Below are positions 33,251 through 44,799 of a DNA stretch of 64,000 nucleotides, piece by piece; positions within the stretch are counted from its first letter, which is position 1; every line of letters begins with the position of its first letter. Where the stretch lies: NCBI GenBank assembly GCA_021234155.1, contig JAJEKV010000403.1:124001-188000 (forward strand), given 5' to 3'. This stretch comes from Isoetes taiwanensis (Eukaryota > Streptophyta > Lycopodiopsida > Isoetales > Isoetaceae). Made by a program: the position numbers and the translations under genes. The notes under the pieces are model-generated. The model was given only the letters and a program-made list of their open reading frames with translations, did no database searches and had not been told where the DNA came from.

Positions 33251-35100
33251 GGTACAGTAGTAACTTCAAAGATTAATGAAAGAGCTACTTTGCCATTTTT
33301 TATTTTTGCAGAATAGTTTGGTATAACATTCCGGAGGATGTACCAATTATTTGCTACTCTTTTCATGTCTGCAGCACTTCTGAATAGCTGTCTCAATGGT
33401 CTTCTTCATGGTGGCTACTGTGTTCACAATGTTAAAACTAACTGGTAAGGCTCACATCTGAATGTTGACTTTCATCTTTTAACATGTGTCAACAAAGGGA
33501 AGGTGCAATTTGGTGACCAATTAACAAACAACAAAATATTAGGTGTGCTGTTCATTTGTATGAATTCATCTTTTGCCCATAAAAGAAAAGAAGCCACGAA
33601 TATTCCTAACCGAGTATGCTGCTCTTTATACGAAGTCCTGATGTAGTGTCCCATGCCGAATTAATACGGATGAGCAGATTATTTTGAAAGAGAAATCTAT
33701 AACTTGGTAGCATCTGGCCAATTTTATAGGTTAGCTTTTGCCATAGAGAAGTTGATTTTGTTAGATTTCCCTTTCTGAAGTTGTCTTGAAATTTTGTTGT
33801 CTATGCTTCCTTCAACAATACTTGGATCCTACTTGGGATATTATTGGTATGCAGCTAATGACCTTCTGTAGCTGCCATAGATGCATGCATTTTTTGTCAT
33901 TGAACACAGTTGGATAGAGGTTTTTTCAACCGTCTTTGTACAACTGATAAAGATGGAAGACATACCTTTGCAAAAATAATGCTTGGTCGCCTCAAGAGAC
34001 TGGGGAATTGATAATGGGTTGAATCTGCAGTGTTGAGTTATTGTTGGTACTGAAGAGCACGAAGATGCATGGTGGTGGCCCCGAGGTGGTTCTTTGGAAG
34101 ACCCTTGGATCGTGCTTATAAATGAAAAAATGTCCACCTTGTGAGAGCTAGATTTTGTGAAGCACATTTAAAATACTTTTTCTTATGCATTTGCAACTGA
34201 TACAGAGGCAGTTGCAACAATTCGGAGGGAGTTGCAACAATTTGTTGTATGCATTGAGTATGCGAATGGAGGTGATGGAGTTGTAAGCACCAATCAAGCA
34301 CCAATCTCCTCGCTTGCAGGTATCAACTTTAACATTTTATTGGCAGTTTTGCATTCCTATGTTATCCTGTAACTCCAGAATGTTTTGCTCACAATGGATG
34401 CAGGTGACATCAATCATTCTGGTTTGTCCTTGCCAGAGGATTTACTATATATTGATTTTCTAGCCATCGATTTGGTTATGCATAGAATGGGATCCCTTTA
34501 AGTCATGGTTTGCAGGCAAAGAGCGGTTAGTTCAAGGTTGCATATGTTCATCATGATTTTGAGGCAACAAAATGCAGGCTGAATAAGTTTTCTACCAACC
34601 TACCACCTATTTAACGTTCTAAATTTGCCATGAATATTCCTTTCCTAAGATTAACATTACAACATTGATTTATCTTTATTCTATTAAAATGGCCATTAAA
34701 GGCCTGCAATTGGCAGCAAATAGCAACTAGGTGCACCTTGCAACAATGCAATCCAGTTACTTTTTAATTGAAACTTTGTAGAATAGAATAGCCTTTGTTA
34801 GAAAAAAGCATAACATTCTTCATAAGCACTTTGAGATATTGTTTCTCAAGTAGTTGAAAAAGCATCATGCACTGCTGCCATGCAAAACCTATTGGGAAAC
34901 AGGATTTTTGTTTTGTTTTCTCTTTATGCATTTTTAGTTCATCTTCATGTCGTTGAAAGTTTCATACTCGATGAATTGTCAACGTGTTGCTTTCTAGTGT
35001 TCCTAAAATAAATACACGGTATTTTGTTCAAAAGTTTCAGTTTTCATTTGCATCTTCATGTAGACTTATCGATAATTTCTTCCTGAGAACATTGTACGTG
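33251..35100. other. no gene recognised
   Basis: Short frames only. Nothing conserved. Confidence 0.4.
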
Positions 35101-35210
35101 ATAAGGTCCTCTATGAAAGGCCAAGTTTAATGGCTGCAAAAAGAGGTGGTATGCAATAAGGTCCTCTATGAAAGGCCAAGCTTACTGGTCGCAAAAAGAG
35201 GTGGTTCTCA
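35101..35210 (+). repeat. tandem duplication of a 55-bp unit
   Basis: ATAAGGTCCTCTATGAAAGG starts units at 35101 and 35156. Both carry GCAAAAAGAGGTGGT. A few substitutions separate them. Confidence 0.85.
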
Positions 35211-37035
35211 TGACAACTAACCTTAGTATGGGTTCTTAATAAAGGAAATCAGATCGCATGTAATTTGTATCTCTTGGAGAACCAAATCAGGCCATGTAAC
35301 TATAGAGTGAACAAATTCACACATCGTTGTGGGCTTTTCATTCGTAGCATACTTTATGTGCCATTCCTTGATATGAAGCCATTTCTTTGGAAATTCATTT
35401 GGCAATGGTGGTGTTTTCTTTCGTATGTTTGTGGCTATTTAGGATAATTTATTGCTTTATTTCTCAGCAACAATTCATGGCTTAACTTATAGAAGAGTGG
35501 GCATAGCCAAGTGAACCATTAATTCTTCCCGTCTGGCCAAGTGAACCTTTAGCAGGGGGTTGAAGAAGAGTTCGTTGCGCGTGCCTTGGCCGCATGATAA
35601 GTTTCTTGTATACATAAATACAACCTTGCGATTACTAGAAGCTCCTTGGATTTTCAACATTATGCAAAAGAGGAGTCAAAAGTTATATCTATCTTTCTTT
35701 AGACCGTGTTAATCCTATTGAGGATGTTGTCTAATGTAAAAAATGGCAGACAATTACTCCTCACCTCATAGTTTCAAGAGGCAAGGCAAGAATCTCCCAT
35801 TCAAGAGTATTATAATGCAACATAAAATCAATGGGTAGAAGCAACAACCACATGTGCAATGAGCAATGAGTTTTATGCATGTCAACGATTGCCTATTAAT
35901 GTGTTAAACGTTATTATTACTACTACCAATTTTAAGTTTATTGTAGACACTTGCCTTGTAAGATGTAGAACTGGTTTCTATGAGTTAAAAATCTGGTTGG
36001 TGAGAACCTTATATTTCTTGAGTATGAATGAGCCCATTTATATACAAAGGAATACGTTGAAACATAATAAAGACAAGAATCTTGATCTGTTGCTTCATGT
36101 GATTCTTCCGTAAAAGTGTGTTCCTATAAGATTCTGCAAAGCACATTAGAAGATAGATCAACATCAACAAGCACTACTACATAGTCGCTTTAGGCAATAC
36201 CAGCATTATCATCAAAAAACTACACCATCAACTCATCTATCAACTCAATCTATGTCTTGTCTCAAGTTTATACGGTTAACCAAAAATATAAATTGTATTG
36301 CAATGAGAATAGAACCAAATATGGGTAGCTTATTGTAAGACATGGGCACAGTGCTTGTTATGAGCAACTTGAACAACAGAATATTAGATAAAATATGATT
36401 TGATTACAACTCCAAGTCTATGAATTTTACTCATAAATAAACTTAACTTCCCAAGAAACTATGGCTTATATGATATAGAAGTTGCACGCATTTACAAATT
36501 GTAAGTTGTAAATGTTGCCTACCCCATTTTCTGACCTCTAAGCCAATCACGTTTTGCCACGTGTCTTACATTCTTTTCTGGAATGCTGATCTTTGTACTT
36601 ACATTCTAATTTTAGTCTACATTCTGTTGCCAATTTTGTTCTAAGTGATACTCTGTCAGCATACTCATTCAATTTCATCACAATTTAACATCAAAATTCA
36701 TACACTAAATAACACTAATTTAACACCATAATTACGTCACAATTTACAGCAAAATTACTCAAAAATTCAAATCACTATTGATTTAGATTCAAAAAGCCTG
36801 TTCATTTCAAAAAATATTGATTCATATCAGAATTTATAGCATTCAAACAGCCTGTTGATTTGAAAACTCTACAAGGGCACAAAAACAATACACAAGTCTA
36901 TATCTGCATTCCTTTCAGATCACTTCTTCGTGATCTTTTCATCAGCACATTGAAATCTTGTGCTGAAATGCTTGACATCATGATATTGCAATTCTAAAAG
37001 CTACCATCCTAAGATTCCAACCTGCAACTGCATAC
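35211..37035. other. no gene recognised
   Basis: AT-rich with short frames. No repeat or RNA gene was noticed. Confidence 0.4.
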
Positions 37036-37583
37036 CTAAATCGGAGATGTTTCTGCAAGCACGTCTAAATCATTGAGTTGTGCTAAATTCCTATCTGTCT
37101 CATATGATTCCACTGCTGCTAAAAGAGGAGACAGCCCCACAACAGGAGATAGTGAACTATGCTCATGAACACACAAATCTGATACTAGATTGATATAAGC
37201 TTGACAATCATCAATCTTCTTCAACTCATCCTGCAGCACAGAATCATACATCCTCCTCTTTCCATTGTCATCGAATGGTTTCTCCACCAATGACATTGCA
37301 CATTTAGCTTGCAATTCAACTATCTTATCATACCTATATCAATCTTATTTTTAAAAATAGAGAACAGAAATAAACTAATATAAGAGTCGAGAATAGAAAA
37401 ATACATATTGTAGGCTTCACCTGTACGTTGTCCAATCACTTTTTTCCCTACATCAATTGGAAACCCTGCCCTAGACATTGAGTAATGACAGTAGAGTGGT
37501 CAAATTTACCAAAATATTTACCTTCTATGCCAGCAGCAGCCATCATATACTTTACACATTCAGCAAGTTTTCTAGCACTGACC
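37036..37583 (-). CDS. unrecognised spliced gene, three 3' exons
   Basis: Three minus-strand exons can be joined through consensus splice sites in a single open frame: 37583-37522 (ends GAAG before GTAAAT), 37465-37405 (after GGGCAG, ends before GTATTT) and 37333-37036 (after GATATAG, ends at a stop). The frame is kept at both joins, although reading through the introns hits stops. The product includes RKLAECVKYMMAAAGIEG, then VGKKVIGQRTGEAYN, then a longer helical stretch (KIVELQAKCAMSLVEKPFDD) and an acidic C-terminus ending LAETSPI. I do not recognise the family. The upstream minus-strand frame at 37754-37978 (MSELHKLVISDFVVGSENG) may be a further exon, but its link is not clean. The consistent splicing argues for a real gene or a recent genomic fragment of one. 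Confidence 0.5.
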
Positions 37584-37753
37584 CTGTTCACAGAATTTTA
37601 CCATTGATTGGTTTTAGGATTCTGAATTGGCTGCATGAAAAAAAACAGAAAAGAAATCTCATTCTTATCGGTTTTTGGATCAGCCAAATGCCTGTCAAGC
37701 TGATTATAAGCGAGTACGACATCTGCTTGGTGACATTTGAAAGGCATCCTAAA

Positions 37754-37978
37754 CTATTCTTCCTGATAATGATCCATATCAACATCATAATTCTTGCTTA
37801 GCCTCTTGCTGGACTCAAGATATTCTGATCCGTTCTCTGAACCAACAACAAAATCTGAAATAACCAGCTTGTGAAGTTCACTCATTCTGCAAATGGAAAA
37901 TCTGGCGACATAGTAATACATAAACCATCTTTGCAGACCTTGGAGATGATGAATTTGATGATCAATGTCTGCTAACAA
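37754..37978 (-). CDS. possible upstream exon of the unrecognised spliced gene
   Basis: A 74-codon frame with protein-like composition (QRWFMYYYVARFSICRMSEL) on the same strand, 170 bp upstream of the first well-supported exon. A stop follows, but sequence after it in the same frame (CHQADVVLAYNQLDRHLADP) also looks coding, which suggests a mutated exon. The family is unknown. Confidence 0.3.
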   Translation of the reverse strand: MLADIDHQIHHLQGLQRWFMYYYVARFSICRMSELHKLVISDFVVGSENGSEYLESSKRLSKNYDVDMDHYQEE

Positions 37979-38045
37979 TGTCTGCTAATCTGCATAATCT
38001 ATCTCGTCTACTTTTTTCTACTTCTGACATGCACCTGAAGTCCTC

Positions 38046-38772
38046 CTAGATCTTCTCATAGTTCTCTCTCAAAGATAGAACATGCCTTGATGTTGAACAA
38101 ATTTCTGGTACTCCACAATTCGCAATCCTGATCTCCTTCTGCCTTCGAATAAAACAAAACAAAATGAAATTGGAAAGCACCGGGTTACACAGAAACTGTC
38201 CATTGGTCAGATGGCCATTGATCCCAAATAACAGTTTGATCTCCTCTATACTTAGTCCACTTCTGTTGCAAGCGAGCCTAACGCACCCGACATAATTCTT
38301 CTTTTCGTCTATCTGGGTGTCTTGTGATGGCCTTTCGATGTCTAAGAAAATCCTCATATGAACCGCTAAACTGAAGCCTATGCTAGTTGGTCTGCCATGG
38401 TGATGCCAATCCATTCTCCCCTGCCAGGCTCGGCCCTGCTTGTCCTGCCCGGTGCTTGGTGCTAATGCTGCTGCCTAGGCGATGGCGCTAGGCAGGAGGG
38501 TCCTTCCAAAGTCCTCTTGCAGCTCATGTTGTAGAACACAACATGTTTGATACATGTAAGGCCTAATGTTGTAGGTGTAGGTTAAGCAGTGTTATTAAGG
38601 AAAAATCCCTCTTAGATTGCCTTGGCTAATGTAGCACACATTAGTCTAGAAGCATATAACTCTATCTACGTTATCGATATATAAGTCATTAGTGCATGAG
38701 CTATCTCATAATTTAATTATCACTGAACCAAAATAGGTGAGTCATTGATCATGATTAAAGTAAAGGAGGCTA
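38046..38772 (-). repeat. dispersed repeat family, copy B (uninterrupted)
   Basis: Aligns with both halves of 12121-13520 and serves as the empty site for the insertion there. Its minus-strand frame (38046-38414) encodes DTQIDEKKNYVGC, RLACNRSGLSIEEIK and LLFGINGHLT, conserved with copy A. The copy ends abruptly at about 38772, where LINE sequence begins (copy A continues differently after TTATGG), so the LINE 3' end is joined here. Confidence 0.75.
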
Positions 38773-39076
38773 TGGGACTAAAAACTCAGTGGAGAGAATG
38801 TCCACCGAAGCAAAACCACCCCACTCAAATACAACATCTAAACAATATGAAGAGCAAGCAAAATCTCATAAGTAAGTGTGAATATGAAGATAGTGCTCCC
38901 AAATACGGCTCTTCACCTCATTAGCAATTGATGAGCACCTGGATGCTTTGACAATTCGTTGTTGGGCATCAAGAAAGATCTGTGCATCTGAACAAGAAAG
39001 ACCTTTGAATATGAGACGATTCTTTCTTTTCCAAATGGACCAAATGAGCCATGCAGAAGCCAAAAGAAATGCCCTT

Positions 39077-39107
<31 letters not shown>

Positions 39108-39492
39108 TTGCCAAATTATCCCAACTACTTGGATAGACTGCTAATACTACCTGCTGGCTGTTCAAATTGCAATGAAAGAGGCCTTGAAGCCACAATCAAG
39201 CATTGTATGACATGTCTACACAGGAAGAAGCAATGCTCAATTGTCTCTTCCCTTTGTGCACATATGGGACAAAGTGCAGATCTCTGGACGAAATCTGTGC
39301 ACCAGAATATTAATGCGCAGACAACGATGAATGATTTTTGTATTTGCCATGATGCTAAAATGGAAGGAAGGTGCGAATGTGATGTGTTGATTTGACGTGT
39401 AATGCAAATGCCAAAGAAGATACCTCTAGCTACATAGTGAGATACATCATGATATAAAATAGATAGAAAAGTGAAGAAGGCACTCCTAGCAC
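38773..39492 (-). mobile_element. L1-type LINE 3' end (reverse transcriptase-associated zinc finger region)
   Basis: The minus strand encodes a CPICAQREETIEHCFFLC motif typical of the zinc-binding region after the reverse transcriptase in plant L1-type elements, then WLIWSIWKRKNRLIFKG near the C-terminus. The frame contains a poly-Phe run from a 28-base T tract (39076-39102 on the complement). A related 3' end lies at 62221-62520. Here the terminal poly(A) and last 55 bp of the 3' UTR are missing. The upstream part is interrupted at 39492 by the 4.34-kb element and resumes at 43833. Confidence 0.75.
39103..39492. repeat. 390-bp flank duplication, left copy
   Basis: LINE sequence from CCTTTTTGCC to CTCCTAGCAC, about 98% identical to 43833-44223. 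It directly abuts the left terminal repeat of the 4.34-kb element. Confidence 0.9.
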
Positions 39493-40051
39493 GCCCAACC
39501 ATCATAGAGTTCGGGACATGTTAGGTATTCATGGAGGAGTTTTCTACCGGGGGAAAAAAAATTGTTAAGGTAAAATCTTACCTAGATATGGTCTGCAAAA
39601 AGGTCTTCTTGGGCAGAGCCCAGCAAATCCATGCAAATGTCACCAGATATTAAGCAGCCACCCATTATAAACATCAAGATAGATGATTTCTAAATAATAA
39701 TATGGGCTACGAAATTAACAACCTATATTTGAAAGGGTTATACTCTTTTGTAACCCTGCAACTCCATAGAATGAGAGTTCTAAGAAAAACATCGGTATTA
39801 ACCAGTCTCACCCTTGTATACGACATGGCACCAATTTGATCCAAAGCTGGAACATTTAAACCTAAGTTAACTTGATATATATGAGCTAACTGGATACTAT
39901 GCACATAATAGCCTCCAATGCCCCTTTTACTTAACATTCACCCAATAGAATAAATTTTGGAGTTACCCATGCCCCAAGTATAACTACTAGGGACCAATAT
40001 AATTACTATGTTTGTAAGATATGCTAACAAGCAGCATGCATACAAAAAAAA
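39493..40051. repeat. direct terminal repeat, left
   Basis: 559 bp, matching 43271-43832. It contains a 76-codon minus-strand frame (39707-39937) that is identical in both copies. This reflects recent duplication rather than coding constraint. Confidence 0.92.
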
Positions 40052-40369
40052 TCCTACCTCCTACCGTAAGGAGAGGCAAATATACTTCCTGCAACACAGT
40101 TTTCATAGGGATGGCAGACCCCTACAAATGCAGGAATCGTACCTCACCTTATGAGAACTGTTTGCCATTACTTGAAAATAATATAAAAGCAAGAGATATG
40201 ATCCAATACCTTAAGATATTTTATTCTCTTTCCTATATAAGAGACTAGGAATGCAAGTAAAGTTACCTCACTTACAGAAGTAGTTGTTGAGATCTTGCAT
40301 AAGCTCCCTGGACTCAAAATAAATTCCAGCAAATGTACCTATCATCAGCATGGAATAATTTAAGGGCTA

Positions 40370-40960
40370 AACTTAGCTATTTGGCGATTTTTTGGCACAT
40401 TTTCAAAAAAATTTGGCTAAAGTAAATGGAAAAAAAATTGGAAAAAAAAATAATAATTTTAGCTTAACTTTTTTTCGGGACTGCACCAACCCTGGACCTC
40501 TTTAGCCAAATGCTAGAAAGTAAGAGAGTGAAATTTTGTATTGTTTAGCTAAACCATAGAAACTTTTAGAATGAATTTCGGGCTAGTTTAGCTAACATCA
40601 TTCTAGTTTATATAAAATATATGATTAATAGTTTAGTTTCTAGCATTATGAATTAATTTGAGTCCTAGACTTCGCTAGTTAGCATTATTTTAGAATGTTT
40701 TCACAAAGAAAAGAAAATGACTAAAATAAGTGGAATATATTCAAAAATAGTATAGTAATTTGGTTTGATATTTTCTATTGGCCACACCATAGAAATTTTT
40801 GGGATGATGTTTGGGCTAGTTTAGCTAAACGCTAGAAAGTAAGAGAGGAAAAATGTGTAGAGTTTAGCTAAACCACAGAAAGTTTTGGGATTAATATCGA
40901 GCAAGTTTAGCTAAAGTCATTCTGGCTAATAAGAAATATGTGATTAGTAATTTATTCCCT
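40370..40960. repeat. internal degenerate repeats (TTTAGCTAAA words)
   Basis: TTTAGCTAAACCA followed by a GAAA..TTTTGG stretch and a CTAGTTTAGCTAA word recur at about 40548, 40785 and 40864. AGAAAGTAAGAGAG recurs at about 40515 and 40837. This looks like an old MITE-like or minisatellite block inside the 4.34-kb element. Confidence 0.55.
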
Positions 40961-43270
40961 GATCATCAGATAGCATGAACTTAAGCCGAGTGGCTGGAAA
41001 TTCATTGTTCTATATCCCATCCAAATTTTAAATATCCAGCCAAGTGGCAATGCTGGACAAAAGTCCATGTATGAAACTTAGGCCAAATGGCACACTGTGC
41101 CAAATGGTAAACTGTAACATTAATCCCTTTTAATTTTGCAGCTCATATTTTCCAGCTCAGTAGTCCAACATTCCAAGTACGAATGATCATCTTGAACTCT
41201 GGCATCCCCTTGATTATCATATTCATCCTGCATTCATATGTGCCACAATGAGATGATCATGAGAACAAACTTGCGTTTAAGTAAATAGAGCACAACAGCA
41301 GATCAAACTATAAGAGAGCACATGCTACAAGCCCTACCAAGAAAGAATGGCAGCACTGATAAGACCAATGCACAGAAGTGTCATGAAAAAAACCGGCTTG
41401 AACTAGTATATACTAGCACAAACATCAGCATTGGTCAATCCCGCCGCTGTCTTATCTGGCCATACAAGAACCGTTAAGTCCTAGATGGTACCATCCTTTC
41501 CTGGTATACGGCCTCTATGTTATCCTGTAACAAATCTTTCCTTGGTATACATTTACCAAAATCTCTAATCTTTTTTACAACACGCCTACTGAAAAGCCAT
41601 TGAAACGTCCGAGTAAAATAGGCCATTATGCCTGATTCCTAATGGACACAATTAGAACTATAATGATATAACTCTTGTCTACAGAATATAAATATACCCT
41701 ATTCCATGAACAAAATACATTAATCCACCTGCATTCGAAATGCTACAAAGATTAGCACTCTTATGCAGACTGGCACAAGCACTATACTTCCAATAAGAGT
41801 TCAGAAGAACTTCCCATACCCGAGCATTTGGAACCCCAAATATTTACATTGTATATTTAATTCAGAATATAACATATGACCTATAACATACAAGGTAAAT
41901 TCTGCCAATGTATGAACATATCACTTTATTTATTTCCAAATATTACATCACACGGATGACTATCTATTCATGTAGTTTCCATCAAGCGATATAGTTCATA
42001 ATCTGTATAAGTCAAAGACTTTTTTAACACTGCTTAGAAAAAAAGCTGGGATGTTTCCTTAATGCCAAGCATAGCAATAATATCCAAGTCTTTCAGATTT
42101 CAGGACCAATCATCATAACTATAATGTATTTCACAGCCGAATGTAAGAGCACAGTTACCAAAATGTGACAACTACAATGTTGTGCAGCTTGTGCACACTA
42201 AACACCATTTAAGACAGCAGTTAGACTATTTTTGAGTATAAATATCAGAAAACATGCTTATAAAATGGCCAGTGTTTGTTACTAGCACGTATTACCTATT
42301 TTCCTGTATGCAACTGCCAAAGCAACTTGTAACAGCAGAACAATACCATGCAGCAGATTACCTTTGCATCGTATTAAAGAGTAGAGTTACAGCATGTAAA
42401 CCAGCTGCAAATTCCAAAAGGAACTAGCAATCTTATTTTTTTGGAGTCGTTTCTTCAACCATAGTTATTCTTTAATCCCATCGTCATCCGTTGCCAAGTT
42501 CCAAGCTCACCTAAATCTCTATGAACAAAAGGAATACATTAAGAAGAGAAGCCCGTACCTGCAGCCAATCAATACACGGTTAGCATGAAAATGGTAATTG
42601 GTGCAAGGAAAAAAGGTACATTGGGCTTCTCGGTTCATCACCGATCGCCTAATGTAGACCTTTTGCCCAAAAGATTAAATGAGCTTAGGAAGGAAAGAAA
42701 GCCTGGTTTGAACTAATGGGAGAGAACTAGCTCAACCTAGTTACAGTAATAACAATGAGCAAAATGCAAATAATCCTTATAAGAACCACTGTTTAGATAA
42801 GAAATCAGTATTTAGGAGTATCAAAAACCCAAAATAACAGTCATAAAGATCGAAGTACTAATAATATAGAGACTAAACGATTCAGATCGTGGGAAATAAG
42901 CCATCACAAACTTAATGACCGACTTCACACCATTTATTTTTATTAAGAAAAATCACCGCCATACCTTGTTTGCTTCAATTTAAGACAGACAAGTTCATCA
43001 TGTTAAGGCGAAATGGGGAGCTTCATGCAATCTTCAGATCCGAGCCTTGTGTGCATGTCAAATGCCAAGCCGGGCGTGTAAGAGTGGCTCCTAAATGCCT
43101 TGGTTGTTTAACGTCTTAGGACAGGGAATACATTCTTAAAAAGAAGGGGCAACCCCAAATCCCTTGCATACTTCGTATGCGAAATAGCAGTCAAGACACA
43201 ATTTCAGAGTGAAGAAGGTCTGCAGAAAATCATAGGGCAGAGCCCAGCAAAAACGGCCGGATATTTAGGC
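40961..43270. other. internal region of the 4.34-kb element, no gene recognised
   Basis: Short frames only. The last 55 bp (43217-43270) contain GTCTGCAGAAAATC, GGGCAGAGCCCAGCAAA and CCAGCCATCATAG, resembling an inner part of the terminal repeat. Partial internal duplication therefore occurred before the terminal repeat. Confidence 0.5.
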
Positions 43271-43832
43271 GCCCAGCCATCATAGATTTCGGGACATGTT
43301 AGGTATTCATGGAGAAGAGTTTTCTACCGGGGGAAAAAAAAATTGTTAAGGTAAAATCTTACCTAGATATGGTCTGCAAAAAGGTCTTCTTGGGCAGAGC
43401 CCAGCAAATCCATGCAAATGTCACCAGATATTAAGCAGCCACCCATTATAAACATCAAGATAGATGATTTCTAAATAATAATATGGGCTACGAAATTAAC
43501 AACCTATATTTGAAAGGGTTATACTCTTTTGTAACCCTGCAACTCCATAGAATGAGAGTTCTAAGAAAAACATCGGTATTAACCAGTCTCACCCTTGTAT
43601 ACGACATGGCACCAATTTGATCCAAAGCTGGAACATTTAAACCTAAGTTAACTTGATATATATGAGCTAACTGGATACTATGCACATAATAGCCTCCAAT
43701 GCCCCTTTTACTTAACATTCACCCAATAGAATAAATTTTGGAGTTACCCATGCCCCAAGTATAACTACTAGGGACCAATATAATTACTATGTTTGTAAGA
43801 TATGCTAACAAGCAGCATGCATACAAAAAAAA
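43271..43832. repeat. direct terminal repeat, right
   Basis: 562 bp, matching 39493-40051. It abuts the right copy of the 390-bp flank at an A-run shared by both. Confidence 0.92.
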
Positions 43833-44223
43833 CCCTTTTTGCCAAATTATCCCAACTACTTGGATAGACTGCTAATACTACCTGCTGGCTATTCAAATTG
43901 CAATGAAAGAGGTCTTCAAGCCACAACCAAGCATTGTATGACATGTCTACACAGGAAGAAGCAATGCTCAATTGTCTCTTCCCTTTGTGCACATATGGGA
44001 CAAAGTGCAGATCTCTGGACGAAATCTGTGCACCAGAATATTAATGCGCAGACAACGATGAATGATTTTTGTATTTGCCATGATGCTAAAATGGAAGGAA
44101 GGTGCGAATGTGATGTGTTGATTTGACGTGTAATGCAAATGCCAAAGAAGATACCTCTAGCTACATAGTGAGATACATCATGATATAAAATAGATAGAAA
44201 AGTGAAGAAGGCACTCCTAGCAC
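43833..44223 (-). repeat. 390-bp flank duplication, right copy (LINE)
   Basis: Second copy of 39103-39492, including the CPICAQREETIEHCFFLC zinc-finger motif on the minus strand. The LINE frame seems to continue beyond 44223 (reading QGIECARSAFF), so this copy is the one still joined to the upstream LINE. Confidence 0.85.
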
Positions 44224-44581
44224 ACTCTATCCCTTGATTGAGGCCCTGAGTACATACACAAATCCGTCATTATAAGAATAAAGAATGATGTCCTAGTCAC
44301 TGCGAGTTGGAAATATCAATGGTGAGTCTATTAGTTAGTATATATACGTGCAATTCCTTTTTACATTAATGATAAACCTCTCATTATACATTGCTTTTTG
44401 TTGATGCATTAGATTTTTCAATATAGCAAAGTTGTAGAGATGTCCTAGATTATTATTACAAGAAATTTATCGCTGGCCAAGGCAAGCTTTAACATTTTCT
44501 CTTCACCCATTTCGTTTATCGTGCTAGAACACCACGATTTGAACACGCATTAAGTTCGTAGGTATGTTCGATTGGGACTAT
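44224..44581. other. no further gene recognised
   Basis: The first part may be residual LINE sequence on the minus strand. The rest is AT-rich and unassigned. Confidence 0.35.
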
Positions 44582-44598
44582 AGAAAGAAAGAAAGAAA

Positions 44599-44634
<36 letters not shown>
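44582..44634 (+). repeat. (GAAA)n microsatellite
   Basis: About twelve tetranucleotide units with one imperfect unit. Open frames here encode only Phe/Leu/Ser repeats. Confidence 0.9.
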
Positions 44635-44635
<1 letters not shown>

Positions 44636-44704
44636 GTTGATCATAACGACTATAAGATTCCCGATTATATTTTTGTTTTTTTCAAATATGCCATGCAATG
44701 ATAG

Positions 44705-44790
44705 CCGGTGGGTTATAAACCTGGGTGGGGGAACACTCGTATCCAATGGCTTGACCACCAGGCCATGATCACCATGAACATGGATCATGC
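44705..44790 (-). mobile_element. tRNA-derived SINE head
   Basis: The minus strand carries TGGCCTGGTGGTCAAGCC (44748-44765), closely resembling a tRNA D-arm/A box, and GGTTTATAACCC (44710-44721) in the B-box position. The spacing fits an intragenic pol III promoter. The stems do not form a tRNA. The downstream A-rich sequence could be the SINE tail. Confidence 0.5.
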
Positions 44791-44799
44791 ATGCCACTC

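Larger units (their letters stand above)
39493..43832. mobile_element. 4.34-kb element with 0.56-kb direct terminal repeats, inserted in the LINE
   Basis: Structure: terminal repeat (39493-40051), internal 3.2 kb (40052-43270), terminal repeat (43271-43832). The repeats are about 98% identical and direct, like LTRs. They begin GCCCA(A/G)CCATCATAG and end CATAC followed by A8, so canonical TG...CA ends are absent, and no primer-binding site or polypurine tract was found. The internal region has no open frame over about 75 codons, resembling a non-coding LTR derivative. The flanks are not a short target duplication but 390 bp of the LINE, present on both sides with no extra bases. It may be a retroelement inserted by an unusual repair event, or a segmental duplication mimicking one. 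Confidence 0.55.

Noticed and set aside
39076-39102. Poly-Phe protein segment in the LINE frame
   Set aside because: Encoded by a homopolymer tract in a dead element. It is an A/T-run expansion, not a protein feature.
39707-39937. Conserved 76-residue protein, identical in two places
   Set aside because: Identity is explained by recent duplication of the whole 0.56-kb repeat. The DNA outside the frame is equally conserved.
39493-43832. Ordinary LTR retrotransposon
   Set aside because: Terminal repeats lack TG...CA ends, no primer site or polypurine tract was found, and the flanks are 390-bp duplications instead of a short target duplication. Kept as unresolved.
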